A DNA stretch of 64,000 nucleotides from Streptomyces sp. NBC_01439 (GCF_036227605.1 NZ_CP109487.1:8047001-8111000); one strand, 5' to 3'. Counted from the stretch's first letter, positions 42,566-52,560 are shown. Program-made: numbers and translations. The notes: generated by a model not told the origin, from the sequence alone.

Positions 42566-43911
42566 GCGCGCCACTCCGACGGCCGGGCATCCAAGACGCC
42601 GACCCACCCTCCCGGACGAGCAGATGGCTGGACGGACTGGCCGCCGCACCCGGCGCGCCTTTCGGCTGCGACGGACCGCCGTACCTGGTGTGTGGTCTCG
42701 CGGGCATCGGAGCGGGCACCGCAACCCTCGCGGCCCTCTTCGCCGCGCGGGGGCCGGCCACCTCGGCCCTGGTCGTCGCCGTGGTGGCTTCGGCGGCTGC
42801 CTTCGTCCTCATGGGGCTGGCACAGAAGGCGCTGCTCGGCCGGGAGCGACACGTACTGCTCGAGAACGTCCTGCTGGTCCTCGCGGTGAACGGAATCGTG
42901 GCGCACCTGCTGGGGGAACCGGTCAGGACCGTCCTGGACTGCCTCGTCGTGGCGCTCGGGGTGGTGACGGCAGCAGGCCGCTGGGGCTGTCTCCTGCACG
43001 GCTGCTGCCACGGTCGGCCCTCTCGCTTCGGCATTCGCTATACGCGGGGGCTCCATGGTGACGATCCGCTGGCAGGAGTCCGGCTCTTCCCCGTGCAGCT
43101 CTTGGACGGGGCAGCACTGCTCGCGGTGACGGCGCTGGCCACACCCTTCGCTCTGGGTGCCGCAGCGCCCGGCACAGCCGTGCTCTTCTGGCTGACGGCC
43201 TACGCGATCGTCCGCTTCGTCATCGAGTTCGCCCGCGGAGATGCCCGCGCTCGCCGGATCGGCCCGCTGACCGGCGCGCAGTGGACCTCGCTCCTCATTG
43301 TGGTCGGCCGCATCGGCTACGAGCAGGCGCAGCTGCCCGCCACGGACCCGAAGGCCGTTCTGGCGGCCGCTTGCGCACTGACCGTGTGCGCGGGGGCCTG
43401 GCTGGCCCGTCCGGTGTGGCTGGAGCTCGGCCCACCCGAGCCGACCGACGCGGAGATCGACGTGTGGCAGCGGATGCTCGTCGCACTGGAGAGGGCGGCT
43501 ACCGACAATGAGGGCGGTTCGCAGGTCGGTTGGAGCCTGCGGACCCATCTCGTTTCCCTTCTGCTCACCGTCCGGGCCTGCGGCGCCGAGTTCCTGTACG
43601 TGTGCACGCTGCGGGGCGCCGACGTCGAACTCCTGCCCGCAGCGGGGCTGTTCGTGCAGCGACTGGGAGAGCACCGAGTGCTGCGCGCCGCCCACCGGCG
43701 GGACGGAAGCCTCGTCATCACCCTGCTGGTGCGGGCCGGCTCGCCGTCCGGGTCGACCCCGCGGGACGATCCGGGCCTGGTCCACCTGCGCGCCCTCGCG
43801 GCTTCCCGGGAAGTCGTCGCGGCGCTGAGCGGCCACCTCCCTGTGGATCGGTCCACCGGAAACGTTGCGGTGACGGTCGGCCCGGACCATGAGCGGCATG
43901 GCAGCATTTGA
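42562..43911 (+). CDS. Prolipoprotein diacylglyceryl transferase (Lgt)-like membrane protein in the eCIS operon
   Basis: A 449-residue protein. Residues about 38-300 hold roughly seven hydrophobic segments, with an Lgt-type signature GRWGCLLHGCCHG at 139-151, then FGIRY, RLFPVQLLDG and YAIVRFVIEFARGDARARRIGPLT. Canonical Lgt attaches diacylglycerol to the lipobox Cys of prolipoproteins. A soluble C-terminal extension (about 300-449) is not part of Lgt. The start is TTG 42562, overlapping the upstream stop (TTGA) with GAGG upstream; there is no better start. No lipobox protein is evident elsewhere in the operon, so the acceptor is unknown. It might tether a particle component or have acquired another role. 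Confidence 0.75.
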   Translation: MSAPLRRPGIQDADPPSRTSRWLDGLAAAPGAPFGCDGPPYLVCGLAGIGAGTATLAALFAARGPATSALVVAVVASAAAFVLMGLAQKALLGRERHVLLENVLLVLAVNGIVAHLLGEPVRTVLDCLVVALGVVTAAGRWGCLLHGCCHGRPSRFGIRYTRGLHGDDPLAGVRLFPVQLLDGAALLAVTALATPFALGAAAPGTAVLFWLTAYAIVRFVIEFARGDARARRIGPLTGAQWTSLLIVVGRIGYEQAQLPATDPKAVLAAACALTVCAGAWLARPVWLELGPPEPTDAEIDVWQRMLVALERAATDNEGGSQVGWSLRTHLVSLLLTVRACGAEFLYVCTLRGADVELLPAAGLFVQRLGEHRVLRAAHRRDGSLVITLLVRAGSPSGSTPRDDPGLVHLRALAASREVVAALSGHLPVDRSTGNVAVTVGPDHERHGSI

Positions 43912-44356
43912 CGCTCTGACATCAGTCGCCGGTGGCGCCGGCGGAAGAGCCCTGACAGCGGCGGAGGCCTGGCTCGGGACCGGGGTCCGGTTTCCGATTC
44001 GGCCGCAGGGGGCCGGTGGCGGGTACGCGGGCGGGCTGGGCTGGGCGAGCGGGGAGGCCCTGATCCGGCAGTCGATCGAGACGATCCTCGACACCGAGCC
44101 CGGGGAGCGCGTGATGCGACCCACCTTCGGCTGCGGACTGCGCCGCTACCTCATGGCGCCCAACACCACCGCCACCCGCACCGCGCTCAGCGAGGAGATC
44201 AGCGAGGCGCTCACCCGCTGGGAGCCGCGGATCAGGGTCACCGAGGTCGCCGTGACACCGGGGGAGGAGCCGACCATGGTCTGGATCGACATCGCGTACG
44301 TACGACTGGTCGACCTGCGGCCGGACAACCTCGTCTACCCCTTCTACCTGCGGTAG
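43889..44356 (+). CDS. Baseplate wedge protein, gp25/gpW-like
   Basis: A 155-residue protein. The C-terminal 110 residues match the GPW/gp25 family: EALIRQSIETILDTEPGERVMRPTFGCGLRRYLMAPN, SEEISEALTRWEPRIRVTEVAV and LVYPFYLR. gp25 sits in the inner baseplate and starts sheath assembly. A Gly-rich N-terminal 50 residues precede it. ATG 43889 overlaps the Lgt-like gene by 23 bases; ATG 43898 is an equally plausible start. Confidence 0.92.
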   Translation: MSGMAAFDALTSVAGGAGGRALTAAEAWLGTGVRFPIRPQGAGGGYAGGLGWASGEALIRQSIETILDTEPGERVMRPTFGCGLRRYLMAPNTTATRTALSEEISEALTRWEPRIRVTEVAVTPGEEPTMVWIDIAYVRLVDLRPDNLVYPFYLR

Positions 44357-44374
44357 CGGCCGGGTGATGACGGT

Positions 44375-46591
44375 ATGCCCCTGATCGGCCCCATCCTCGA
44401 CGACCGCACCTTCGAACAGCTCAGGGACGAGCTGGTCAAGCGGATCCCGGTCTACGCCCCCGAGTGGACGGACCACAACGCGAGCGACCCGGGCATCGCC
44501 CTGCTCGAACTGTTCGCGCACCTGGGCGAGTCGCTGCTCTTCCGCTTCAACCAGATCCCCGACACCACCAAGGTGGCCTTCCTGCGGCTGCTGGGCGTGC
44601 GTCCACGCCCGGCGACGACCGCCCGTACCCTGCTCGTCCTGGAAACCGAGCGCCCCGAAGGCGTCCAGGTACTGCGGGGCGCCGAGGCCCGGGCCGGCGC
44701 CGTCGTCTTCGAGACCGACAACGAGGTGGTCGCCTGGCCCCTGGAATCCCTCGCCGTCGGCAAGACCGCAGCTCCCGTACCGTCCACCGGCGACCCCGCG
44801 CGCGCCGCCGCGGAGAACCGGCGACGGCAGAACGCCGTCGAGGCCCTCCCGGCCGCCGAGCTCGGCCGGGCCCGGGCCGGGGCGCCCGTCTCCTTCTACG
44901 TCACCACGGGCGTCCCCACCGATCCGCTCACGGACGACCCGCCCCTCGATGTCAGCACGACCATCGACCAGTGCCTGTGGATCGCCCTGCTCGGCAAGAA
45001 CAGCACCAACCCGCAACAGCTGCGTGATCAGACGCTGTTCGTCGGCGTGGTGCTCGACGAGGAACTGCGCCGCCCCTTCGACCTCGTGGCCAGGGATCCC
45101 CACGACCCCACGCGGCTGCGCGCGGACGACCTGCTGACCGCCCCGCCCGCCACCCTGTGGGAGCTGTGGAACGGCCCGGTCGCCGCCACCGCGTTCACCC
45201 CTCTCGCCGTCCTCGGCGACACCACCCGCGGACTGACCACGACCGGTGTGGTCAGCGTCGGCCTGCCCGGCGGCTTCCCCACCCACCCCGAAGGGCAGAG
45301 CGGCCCCGGCGGGCTGGATAGTCCGCCCCCGCTGGACGACGAGAAGCTCGCCGCGCGAGTCCTGGGCTGGCTGCGGGTACGCCGCCCGGCCGGTGAGAAC
45401 GACGCCATCCACCGCATCCGCTGGGTCGGCGTCAACGCCGTCGGCGCGGTGCAGTCCCGCACCGCCACACCCGAACTCCTCGGCATCGGCACGGCCGACG
45501 CCGGGCAGGCCTTCCGCCTCACCCAGCGCCCCGTCATCGCGAGCAGCGTACGGCTCGAAGTGGAGGAGGCCGACGGCTGGCGCCCCTGGACCGAGGCCGA
45601 GGACTTCGCCTCCAGCGGTCCCTTCGACCGGCACTACGTCCTGGACGCCGAAGCCGGAGTGGTGCGCTTCGGTACGCGCTGTCGGCTGCCCCAGATCGGC
45701 GAGCGCATCCGGGTCCTGTCCTACCGGTACGGCGGCGGCTCGGCCGGGAACGTGGCGGCGGGCGCGATCGGCTCACTGACCGGCGTCGCAGCGGTCAAAG
45801 TCAGGAATCCGCTCCCCGCGACCGGCGGCGCGGACGCCGCCTCCCTGGCCGACGCCCTGGACGCGCTGCCCGCCGAGGTGCACCGGCGCGACCGGGCCGT
45901 CACCGCAGACGACTTCCGGGCACTCACCCTCGAAGTCCCCGGTGTGCGGCGGGCCGAGACCCTTCCGCTGCTGCACCCCGACACGCCCACCCAGCCCGCG
46001 GCCGGAGTCATCAGCGTGCTCGTCTTCCCCACCGAGGACCTCCGTGACCCGGGCGCCCCACTGCCCGACCTCGCCCTGCTGCGCCACGTGGCGGCGCACC
46101 TCAACCCGCGGCGCCTGGTCACCACCGAGCTGTACGTCATCCCGCCCACCTACGTGGACATCGCCGTGTCGGTGGGCGTCCGGACCCGCGAGGGCCACCA
46201 ACCCGACGCGGTTCGCCGCTGGGTCGAGTTGATCGTGCGTCAGTACCTCGCGCCGCTGCCGCCGTACGGACCCGAGGGCGAGGGTTGGCCGCTCGGCAGG
46301 GCGGTGCGCCGCGCCGAACTGGAGGCCGTCGCCGTACAGGTGGAAGGAGTGGAGTACATCGAGGACGAGCTGCTGCTGGCCCGGCGCACCGGCGGCGCTT
46401 CCGGCGGTGCTTCCGGCGGCGGGGGGTGGACGCCGCTGCACCTCGTACCGCTGCGGCCGTGGGAAGTGCCCCGGCTCGCCGAGGTCACCGTCGTCACCGG
46501 TAGCCCGCTGCCCGTCGGGACCGGATACGGGACACCGCCCCCACCTCCCGGCGACCCCGTCGTCGTACCGCTGCCTCCGGAGGTGTGTTGA
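44375..46591 (+). CDS. Baseplate wedge protein, gpJ/gp6-like
   Basis: A 738-residue baseplate-J family protein. It begins LIGPILDDRTFEQLRDELVKRIPVYAPEWTDHNASDPGIALLELFAHLGESLLFRFN, a pattern common to eCIS wedge proteins, and continues to a beta-rich middle, VLSYRYGGGSAGNVAAGAIGSL, then EVHRRDRAVTADDFRALTLEVPGVRRAE. The C-terminal part includes an FGTRCRLPQIG-type strand and a Gly/Pro-rich tail. It forms the wedge that anchors sheath and hub. The stop overlaps the next ATG by one base (TGATG). Confidence 0.92.
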   Translation: MPLIGPILDDRTFEQLRDELVKRIPVYAPEWTDHNASDPGIALLELFAHLGESLLFRFNQIPDTTKVAFLRLLGVRPRPATTARTLLVLETERPEGVQVLRGAEARAGAVVFETDNEVVAWPLESLAVGKTAAPVPSTGDPARAAAENRRRQNAVEALPAAELGRARAGAPVSFYVTTGVPTDPLTDDPPLDVSTTIDQCLWIALLGKNSTNPQQLRDQTLFVGVVLDEELRRPFDLVARDPHDPTRLRADDLLTAPPATLWELWNGPVAATAFTPLAVLGDTTRGLTTTGVVSVGLPGGFPTHPEGQSGPGGLDSPPPLDDEKLAARVLGWLRVRRPAGENDAIHRIRWVGVNAVGAVQSRTATPELLGIGTADAGQAFRLTQRPVIASSVRLEVEEADGWRPWTEAEDFASSGPFDRHYVLDAEAGVVRFGTRCRLPQIGERIRVLSYRYGGGSAGNVAAGAIGSLTGVAAVKVRNPLPATGGADAASLADALDALPAEVHRRDRAVTADDFRALTLEVPGVRRAETLPLLHPDTPTQPAAGVISVLVFPTEDLRDPGAPLPDLALLRHVAAHLNPRRLVTTELYVIPPTYVDIAVSVGVRTREGHQPDAVRRWVELIVRQYLAPLPPYGPEGEGWPLGRAVRRAELEAVAVQVEGVEYIEDELLLARRTGGASGGASGGGGWTPLHLVPLRPWEVPRLAEVTVVTGSPLPVGTGYGTPPPPPGDPVVVPLPPEVC

Positions 46592-48762
46592 TGCACGGGG
46601 ACCGCGCCCTCAGCGTGCTGGTACATCCCGACCAGTGGGCCCGCTGCCGCCACGATTCCACTGCCCTGCTCGATGAGGGCGGGGTCGGGCTCGCCTGGGA
46701 GCCGGAGCCGGAGCCGGAGCCGGAACCGGGAGCGGAACCTGGCCCCGGTCCGGGCGGGCCCGCCGGCCACGGACCCGCAGGGCTCGCCTTCGACCGACGG
46801 GGCCGTGCCTACCGCTCTCACCCGCGCACCGGACGCGTCGAGGCCACCTCGGGGGCCGCATCTGCATCTCCCTCCGGCGCCCCGCACCGGCCCGGCGCCC
46901 TGTGCGTGCCGCGCGGCCTCGCCGTGGACGGCGCGCAGCGCCTCTACATCGCCGAATCCGGCGCCGGCGCCGTACACGTCGTGGACCTGTGGGGCGAGCG
47001 GCCGCTGCGCCGTGTCTCCGTCCGCGACACCACCCATCCGCACCGGCGGCCCCTCGACGTCACCCCCCACTGCGGCGGCGTGGCCGCCCTGCTCACCCGG
47101 CCCGCCGGAATCGTCGTCCTCCAGGGCCGCCGCAGCCCGCGGCGCGGGCCGGCGCTGCGCCGTCCGTCGGGCGCCGAAGGGCTGCGCCCCACCCGGATCG
47201 CCGGTCACGCCGGGCATCTCCACGTGCTCTGGACGGGACCACCGGGCACCGGGGCGGTCATCGCCCGCACCGACGGCACCCGCGCGCTGGTGGTGCCCGG
47301 CGCGGTGGACCTGGACCTGGCGGACGACGGCACCCTGGTCGTGGCCCGTGTCCCGGGGCACCCCTTCCGCCGGTTCAGGCCGGACGGGACCTCCTGGTCC
47401 GAGATCGAACCGCTGCGGGCACCCGGCTTCGACGGCGGCGCCATGACCATCGGGCCCGACGGGCGGATCGCGTTCACCACCCCCGCGGGGATCGGCCACA
47501 CCGCCGGGCCGGCCGCCCGCTACGTGCAGGCCGGCAGCGTCATCTGCTACCGGCTGGACGCGCAGGCGTACCGCACCCGCTGGGGACGCATGTTCCTCGA
47601 CGCCTGCATCCCGCCCGGCACCGAAGTGCGCGTCAGCTGCCTGTCCAGCGACGAGGACACGGTCCCCGACCCGCTGTCCTGGTCGGCCCCCACCCAGGGC
47701 GGACGCACCATCCGACATCCGGACCGCACCCCGCCGCTCCCCTCCCGTGCCCAGCTCGCCGCCCGGCTCCAACCCCCCGCCCCGCTCTTCAGGCGCCCCA
47801 CCGGACGGGAATGGCCCTGGGCCCAGATCGCCCCCGACGACAGCTTCGAGACGTACGAGGCCCCCGTGCAGGCGCCACCCGGCCGGTACCTGTGGATCGT
47901 GCTCCGCCTCATCGGCACCCGGCGGCTCACCCCGCGGGTCCGGGCCCTGCGCGTGGAACGCTCCGGACACCGGCTGCCCGCCCAACTCCCCAGGTCCTGG
48001 AGCCGGGACGAGAGCGACGCGGCATTCCTGCAGCGCTTCCTGGCCCCCGCCGAAGGCCTCCTGCACGAGCTGGACGGGCGGGCCGCCCTGCGCACCTTGC
48101 TCCTCGATCCGACGGCAACCCCGCAGGAGGCCCTCGGCTGGCTGGCGGGCCTGGTCGGGCTGGCCCTCGACCGGCGCTGGCCGATGCCGGCCCGGCGCGC
48201 TCTGATCGCTCAGGCCCACGACCTGTTCCGCATCCGCGGAACAGCGGCCTGCCTGGAACGCATCCTCAGGCTCTATCTCCCCCTGCCGGTCAGCGTGGTG
48301 GAGAACTGGCGCCTGCGCGGGCTGGGCGGCGCGGTACTCGGCACGGAGCCCGGCGGGCCTCCCGCACCCGCCGTGGGCGGAGGGGCGGCCACGGCGGGTG
48401 CGCTCGGCCGCTTCACCGTCGGCGGCACCCGGCCCGGGGCGGACGGCTACACGGCGACCGCCCACCGGTTCACCGTGCTGATCCCCGCCGATCCGAGCAC
48501 CGAGCAGCTCGACGTCGTCCGTGCCGTCGTCGAGAGCCACAAGCCCGCGCACACCCTCGTCGGCATCTGTCCCCTGGGCGCGGGGATGAGGATCGGCCGA
48601 ACCCTGCACCTCGGCCTCACCTCCGTGGTCGGCCCCGGTGTCGGATGGGCGCCCGCAGTGGTCGGCGGCGCCCGGGTGGGCGCGGACGGCATCGTGGGCG
48701 TACCCGCCGCCGGAGCCCGCGTCGGCGAGACCTCCATCACCGGGGCGGTGAGGGTCGGATGA
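46591..48762 (+). CDS. Phage tail protein I-type wedge protein with beta-propeller-like N-terminus
   Basis: A 723-residue protein. Residues about 60-340 contain repeated short strands with motifs such as GLAFDRRGRAYRS, GLAVDGAQRLYIAESGAGAVHVVDL and AMTIGPDGRIAFTT, suggesting an NHL-like propeller. The C-terminal part (about 460-590) resembles the phage P2 gpI wedge: SDAAFLQRFLAPAEGLLHELDGRAAL, RALIAQAHDLFRIRGTAACLERILRLY. Such fusions are typical of eCIS (Afp12-like). A run of five Glu-Pro repeats near residue 38 comes from a (GAGCCG)n tract at 46699-46728. The ORF-internal 46585 start is not used; ATG 46591 overlaps the gpJ stop. Confidence 0.84.
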   Translation: MHGDRALSVLVHPDQWARCRHDSTALLDEGGVGLAWEPEPEPEPEPGAEPGPGPGGPAGHGPAGLAFDRRGRAYRSHPRTGRVEATSGAASASPSGAPHRPGALCVPRGLAVDGAQRLYIAESGAGAVHVVDLWGERPLRRVSVRDTTHPHRRPLDVTPHCGGVAALLTRPAGIVVLQGRRSPRRGPALRRPSGAEGLRPTRIAGHAGHLHVLWTGPPGTGAVIARTDGTRALVVPGAVDLDLADDGTLVVARVPGHPFRRFRPDGTSWSEIEPLRAPGFDGGAMTIGPDGRIAFTTPAGIGHTAGPAARYVQAGSVICYRLDAQAYRTRWGRMFLDACIPPGTEVRVSCLSSDEDTVPDPLSWSAPTQGGRTIRHPDRTPPLPSRAQLAARLQPPAPLFRRPTGREWPWAQIAPDDSFETYEAPVQAPPGRYLWIVLRLIGTRRLTPRVRALRVERSGHRLPAQLPRSWSRDESDAAFLQRFLAPAEGLLHELDGRAALRTLLLDPTATPQEALGWLAGLVGLALDRRWPMPARRALIAQAHDLFRIRGTAACLERILRLYLPLPVSVVENWRLRGLGGAVLGTEPGGPPAPAVGGGAATAGALGRFTVGGTRPGADGYTATAHRFTVLIPADPSTEQLDVVRAVVESHKPAHTLVGICPLGAGMRIGRTLHLGLTSVVGPGVGWAPAVVGGARVGADGIVGVPAAGARVGETSITGAVRVG

Positions 48763-50441
48763 GCGGCCCCGACATCGTCATCGACCGGCTCTCGGCCACC
48801 CTGCGCCACCCCGCCGAGGAAGCGCCGGCCATCGAGGACCGGCTGCGCGGACCGCTCTGTCATGTGGTCGGCGGACGGCTCGAAGCGGCCCTGCGCGGAC
48901 TTCGGCTGCCGCCCGGACGCTGGTGCCTGTCCCGCCTCGACCTGACCCTGCCCCTCGATCTCACCCGCCCCGACCCCGCACTCGCACAGGACTGGTCCCT
49001 AGCCGTGGTCGCCACGATCGAACGGACCGTACGGGAAGGGGCCGGCGCGGTCGTGCACTACCGCCACGACGTGGAACTGCTCGCCGACGTGGTCACCGGC
49101 CTCGCGAACGGGCGTACCGAACGGCTGTGGGCCTGGCGGCAGACGGGGATCCTGCGGCCCGGTGACCCGTCGCCCGACGCGTCACCAGGCGCGGCGATCC
49201 TCACGGCGCTCGACCGTCACCCCGAGCAGGCCGCCGCGGCGCTGCTGCGCGCCGCCGACGCGTGCGGACTGGCCCCGCTGGACCGGGCACTGGGCCGGGC
49301 GGGCTGGCAGCGGCTGGCCGCAGCCCTCGCGGTGCCGGAGTGGTCCGAGCCGCGACCGGGACCGGATCCCGACCCGGCGGTGCACCAGAGCACCCGCACC
49401 CTCGCCGCCGCCCTGCCGGCCGGATCGCGCCTCGCCTCCCTGGTCCGCGAGACCGGGCTGCGGCCGACGGAAGACACCCTGACCGCCTGGGCGGTGCTGC
49501 TCGTGGCGGAAACCGACCCCGCCGCCCTCCACCGGCCCCCGCGCGCCGGGCTGCCCCTGCTGCTCGCCGGCGCTCTGCGAGCGCTGACGGGCGCCCCCGA
49601 GCGGCAGGACGCGACCCCGAGGCCCGTACCACGACAGCTACCGCCGCCGGTCCCTGCCGAAGGCGATGCCCGGGCCCGGAAGCGGGACCGGGCCCGGCTC
49701 CCAGCCCCGTCCGCAGGGGCCGACAGCGACCCGACGGACCGGCCTGCACCGCCGCTCCCGCCCCCGGCCACGCGGGACGGGGCACTGGCGCCCCCGTCGA
49801 GGCCCGGGCCCGCCGAAGGGCCGCGCCGCGGGCACCCGGTCCGGGCGACCGACGACTCCGGCGCGCGGCCGACCGTCCGGGCGGTGGCCGGGGGGCTCCC
49901 CCCGGAGCAGGCACCCGGCGGCCCCGATCCACTGGGCGGGATCGCCACCGGCTGGGCCGGTCTGCTGTTCCTCATCGCGACGGCCGCCGAAGCCGGACTC
50001 CCCGAACGCGCCCTGGACGAGCCCGGCCTTGCCGCGAGGCCACTGCCCTGGGTGCTGCACACGGCCGGACGAGCCCTCGTACCCGGCATCGTGGCCGAGG
50101 ACGCGGCGCTCCTCGCCCTGGCCGGACTCGGCCCGGCCCGGGCAGCCCTCGTACTCGGAACACAGGAACCGACACCGGAGGAACTCGCCTGCGTCCACGC
50201 ACTCGCCGCCGACTGGGCGCGGGCGACCGCGGTACGACTGCACGGCGGCGGGCCGGACGACCCCGACGGGGTCGTGGCCGCGGTCGCCCGCCGGCCCGGA
50301 CGCATCACCGCGGAACCCGGTTGGATCGAGGCACACCTGGCCGTCGCCGACACCGATCTCGCCGTCCGCCGCGCCGGGCTGGACCTCGACCCCGGTTGGG
50401 TGCCCTGGCTCGGTTCGGTCGTGAGGTACGTCTATGCATGA
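48759..50441 (+). CDS. Contractile injection system tape-measure protein (CIS_TMP-like)
   Basis: A 560-residue protein beginning with an eCIS tape-measure-like pattern (VIDRLSATLRHPAEEAPAIEDRLR, LCLSRLDLTLPLDLTRP-like segment, LLADVVTGLANGR) and ending with the helical block GWAGLLFLIATAAEAGLPERALDE, RPLPWVLHTAGRALVP and AAVVARRPGRIT-like text. A Pro-rich linker joins the two parts at about residues 280-400. Tape-measure proteins set particle length. Homologues in Afp (Afp14) are much longer, so a short particle is possible. ATG 48759 overlaps the previous stop (ATGA). Confidence 0.8.
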   Translation: MSGPDIVIDRLSATLRHPAEEAPAIEDRLRGPLCHVVGGRLEAALRGLRLPPGRWCLSRLDLTLPLDLTRPDPALAQDWSLAVVATIERTVREGAGAVVHYRHDVELLADVVTGLANGRTERLWAWRQTGILRPGDPSPDASPGAAILTALDRHPEQAAAALLRAADACGLAPLDRALGRAGWQRLAAALAVPEWSEPRPGPDPDPAVHQSTRTLAAALPAGSRLASLVRETGLRPTEDTLTAWAVLLVAETDPAALHRPPRAGLPLLLAGALRALTGAPERQDATPRPVPRQLPPPVPAEGDARARKRDRARLPAPSAGADSDPTDRPAPPLPPPATRDGALAPPSRPGPAEGPRRGHPVRATDDSGARPTVRAVAGGLPPEQAPGGPDPLGGIATGWAGLLFLIATAAEAGLPERALDEPGLAARPLPWVLHTAGRALVPGIVAEDAALLALAGLGPARAALVLGTQEPTPEELACVHALAADWARATAVRLHGGGPDDPDGVVAAVARRPGRITAEPGWIEAHLAVADTDLAVRRAGLDLDPGWVPWLGSVVRYVYA

Positions 50442-52560
50442 CGATGACCGCACCAGCCATGACCTGTCCGCGCGGGCCGCTACCGTCGCCCTCCGCGTGG
50501 CCGAACTCCTGGAAACGACCTGTAGCGAGGAAGCCGCCGGCGAATCCTCGGCCCTCCTCCGTGACTGGGCCGACGACGCTGTGCGCCGCGCCGAACAGAT
50601 CCGCGGCACCGAGCCCTTGACCGGCACGCCCTTCGACCGGCTCGTGCACCGGCTGGGGATCGGCCCGCTGGAAGCCGAACTCGTCCTCCTCGCCGGACTG
50701 CCCGAGGAACACGAGGGCCTGGCCGGGACCTTCCGCGCCATGCATCCGGGCGGCGAGCCGCACCCCGGCGTGGGCCTGGCCTCCCTCCTCGTCGACCGCG
50801 CCGCCCGCGGGGCCGCGCGGAACGCGGCGGCACACGGTCGCCGTCCGGACCGGGTGGCCCTGCGCCGACTGCTCCACGAGGGCCCGGCCGTACGCGGGGG
50901 AGTCCTCACCCTGGAGGGGGACGGCCCCTTCCACGAACGCTCCCTCGTCCTCGCCGACCAGCTCTGGGAGGCCTTGCACGGCCATCGCGCCTGGCCGTCC
51001 TCGCTCGAAGGGGTGGACCCCGGACCGCCGGTCGCCGGGCTCGACGGATGGCTCGGACTCCCCGAGGTGGTGCGAGCCGTTGCCGCCCTCCGATCGAGGG
51101 AACCCCGCGTCCTCCTGGTCACGGCACGGGACGAGACCGTCGCGCTGAGCCGGTGCGCGGCGCTCGCGGACGCCGCCGGACTCGGCCTCGTCGCAGCCCG
51201 CGCCCGGCCCGACGACCCCGAAGCCATGAGACTGCTGGGACTGCACGCCGCCGTCCGCGACGCTGTGCCGCTGCTGGTCGCCGTACCGCAGCCGGGCGGC
51301 TCCGGACCGCTCACCCCGGCCGTGACCATGTTGCGGGGTCCGCTGCTGGTGTGCGCCGCTCCCGGTACCGTACGCCCCGGGCCGCAACGGCCCGTACTGG
51401 CCGTGCCCCTGGGGCCGATCGAGTCCGCGGACCGCCGCACGGCCTGGCGTGCGGCGCTCCCCAACGCCTGGGAACACGCACCCGAACTGGCCGCCCGCCA
51501 TCCGCTCGATCCGGCACTCACCGCGCAGGTGGCGCTCGACATGCGCGGCCGCACCGGACTCGCCTCCGCCGACGGGGGCGAGGACACGACTTGGGTCGTG
51601 GACGTCTCCGCCGCCATCCGGGCCCGCGCGGGCACGCTGCTGCCCCCGGGCGTGGAACTGGTCAGTCCATGCGCCGAGTGGCCTCGGCTCGTCCTGGCCG
51701 AGGAGGCGGACGGACAACTGCGGGATGCCGTGGCGAGGCTGAAACACCAGGCCCTCGTGCTGGACCGCTGGCAGCTGAGGGAGACGGCCCGCGCCAACCG
51801 CGGCGTACGCCTCCTGCTCACGGGGCCGCCCGGTACGGGCAAGTCGTTGGCCGCCGAGGTACTGGCGACCGCGGCAGAGCGCGACCTGCTGATCGTCGAC
51901 GGTTCCGAACTGGTCTCCAAATACATCGGCGAGACGGAGAAGAACCTGGCGGCGTGCTTCGAGGTGGCCGAGCGCACCCAGGCGGTGTTCCTGCTCGACG
52001 AGGCCGATGCGCTGTTCGGCACCAGAACCGAGATCTCCGAGGCCAACGACCGCTTCGCGAACATGGAGACCGCCTATCTCTTGCAGCGGCTGGACCGGTT
52101 CGACGGGCTGGCCGTGCTGACGACCAACCTGCGCCAGAACATCGACGAGGCCTTCATCCGTCGGATGGACTTCGTGGTCGAGTTCCCGCTCCCCGACGAC
52201 GTCGGGCGCCACCGGATGTGGCAACTTCACCTCCCGGCAGACCTGTTGCACTCAGACATCGACCTCGAAGCGCTGGCACGGTGTTATCCGGTGCCCGGCG
52301 GATGGATCCGCAATGCCGCGATCGGGGCCGCCTTCCGCGCGGCCGACGACGGAGCAACGGTCTGCCGGATCCGCCAGAACCATCTCGTCGACGCGATGCG
52401 GCGCGAGTACGGGAAGGCGGGCCGGCCGTTCCCCTGCAGTCCGCCCGGGCAGGGGGCGACGGGCGACCGGCGGGCCGCGCGGGCGCTCGCCGTGGCGCAG
52501 ACCGGCGCGCCCGCTCCAGACACGGCGACCGACAGGCCCACTCAGAAGGAGAGATCATGA
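50434..52560 (+). CDS. AAA+ ATPase of the eCIS (Afp15/Pvc15-like)
   Basis: A 708-residue AAA+ ATPase. Residues about 430-650 hold the catalytic module: Walker A GPPGTGKS with K470, Walker B VFLLDEAD with D522 and E523, an arginine-finger region RRMDFVVEFPLP and the sensor-2 helix GWIRNAAIGAAF. The N-terminal 400 residues are a helical domain with a second, degenerate ATPase-like fold (about 200-330) lacking a P-loop. In Afp/PVC the ATPase assists particle assembly or effector loading. ATG 50434 overlaps the tape-measure gene by eight bases. The stop overlaps the next ATG by four bases. Confidence 0.92.
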   Translation: MHDDDRTSHDLSARAATVALRVAELLETTCSEEAAGESSALLRDWADDAVRRAEQIRGTEPLTGTPFDRLVHRLGIGPLEAELVLLAGLPEEHEGLAGTFRAMHPGGEPHPGVGLASLLVDRAARGAARNAAAHGRRPDRVALRRLLHEGPAVRGGVLTLEGDGPFHERSLVLADQLWEALHGHRAWPSSLEGVDPGPPVAGLDGWLGLPEVVRAVAALRSREPRVLLVTARDETVALSRCAALADAAGLGLVAARARPDDPEAMRLLGLHAAVRDAVPLLVAVPQPGGSGPLTPAVTMLRGPLLVCAAPGTVRPGPQRPVLAVPLGPIESADRRTAWRAALPNAWEHAPELAARHPLDPALTAQVALDMRGRTGLASADGGEDTTWVVDVSAAIRARAGTLLPPGVELVSPCAEWPRLVLAEEADGQLRDAVARLKHQALVLDRWQLRETARANRGVRLLLTGPPGTGKSLAAEVLATAAERDLLIVDGSELVSKYIGETEKNLAACFEVAERTQAVFLLDEADALFGTRTEISEANDRFANMETAYLLQRLDRFDGLAVLTTNLRQNIDEAFIRRMDFVVEFPLPDDVGRHRMWQLHLPADLLHSDIDLEALARCYPVPGGWIRNAAIGAAFRAADDGATVCRIRQNHLVDAMRREYGKAGRPFPCSPPGQGATGDRRAARALAVAQTGAPAPDTATDRPTQKERS

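Noticed and set aside
46699..46728. (GAGCCG)n tract as a possible phase-variation site
   Set aside because: The unit is six bases, so copy-number change would keep the frame; it only varies a Glu-Pro linker.
46240..48609. 789-codon minus-strand frame opposite the gpI-type gene
   Set aside because: Shadow frame caused by high GC third positions; the plus-strand gene is coupled to its neighbours.
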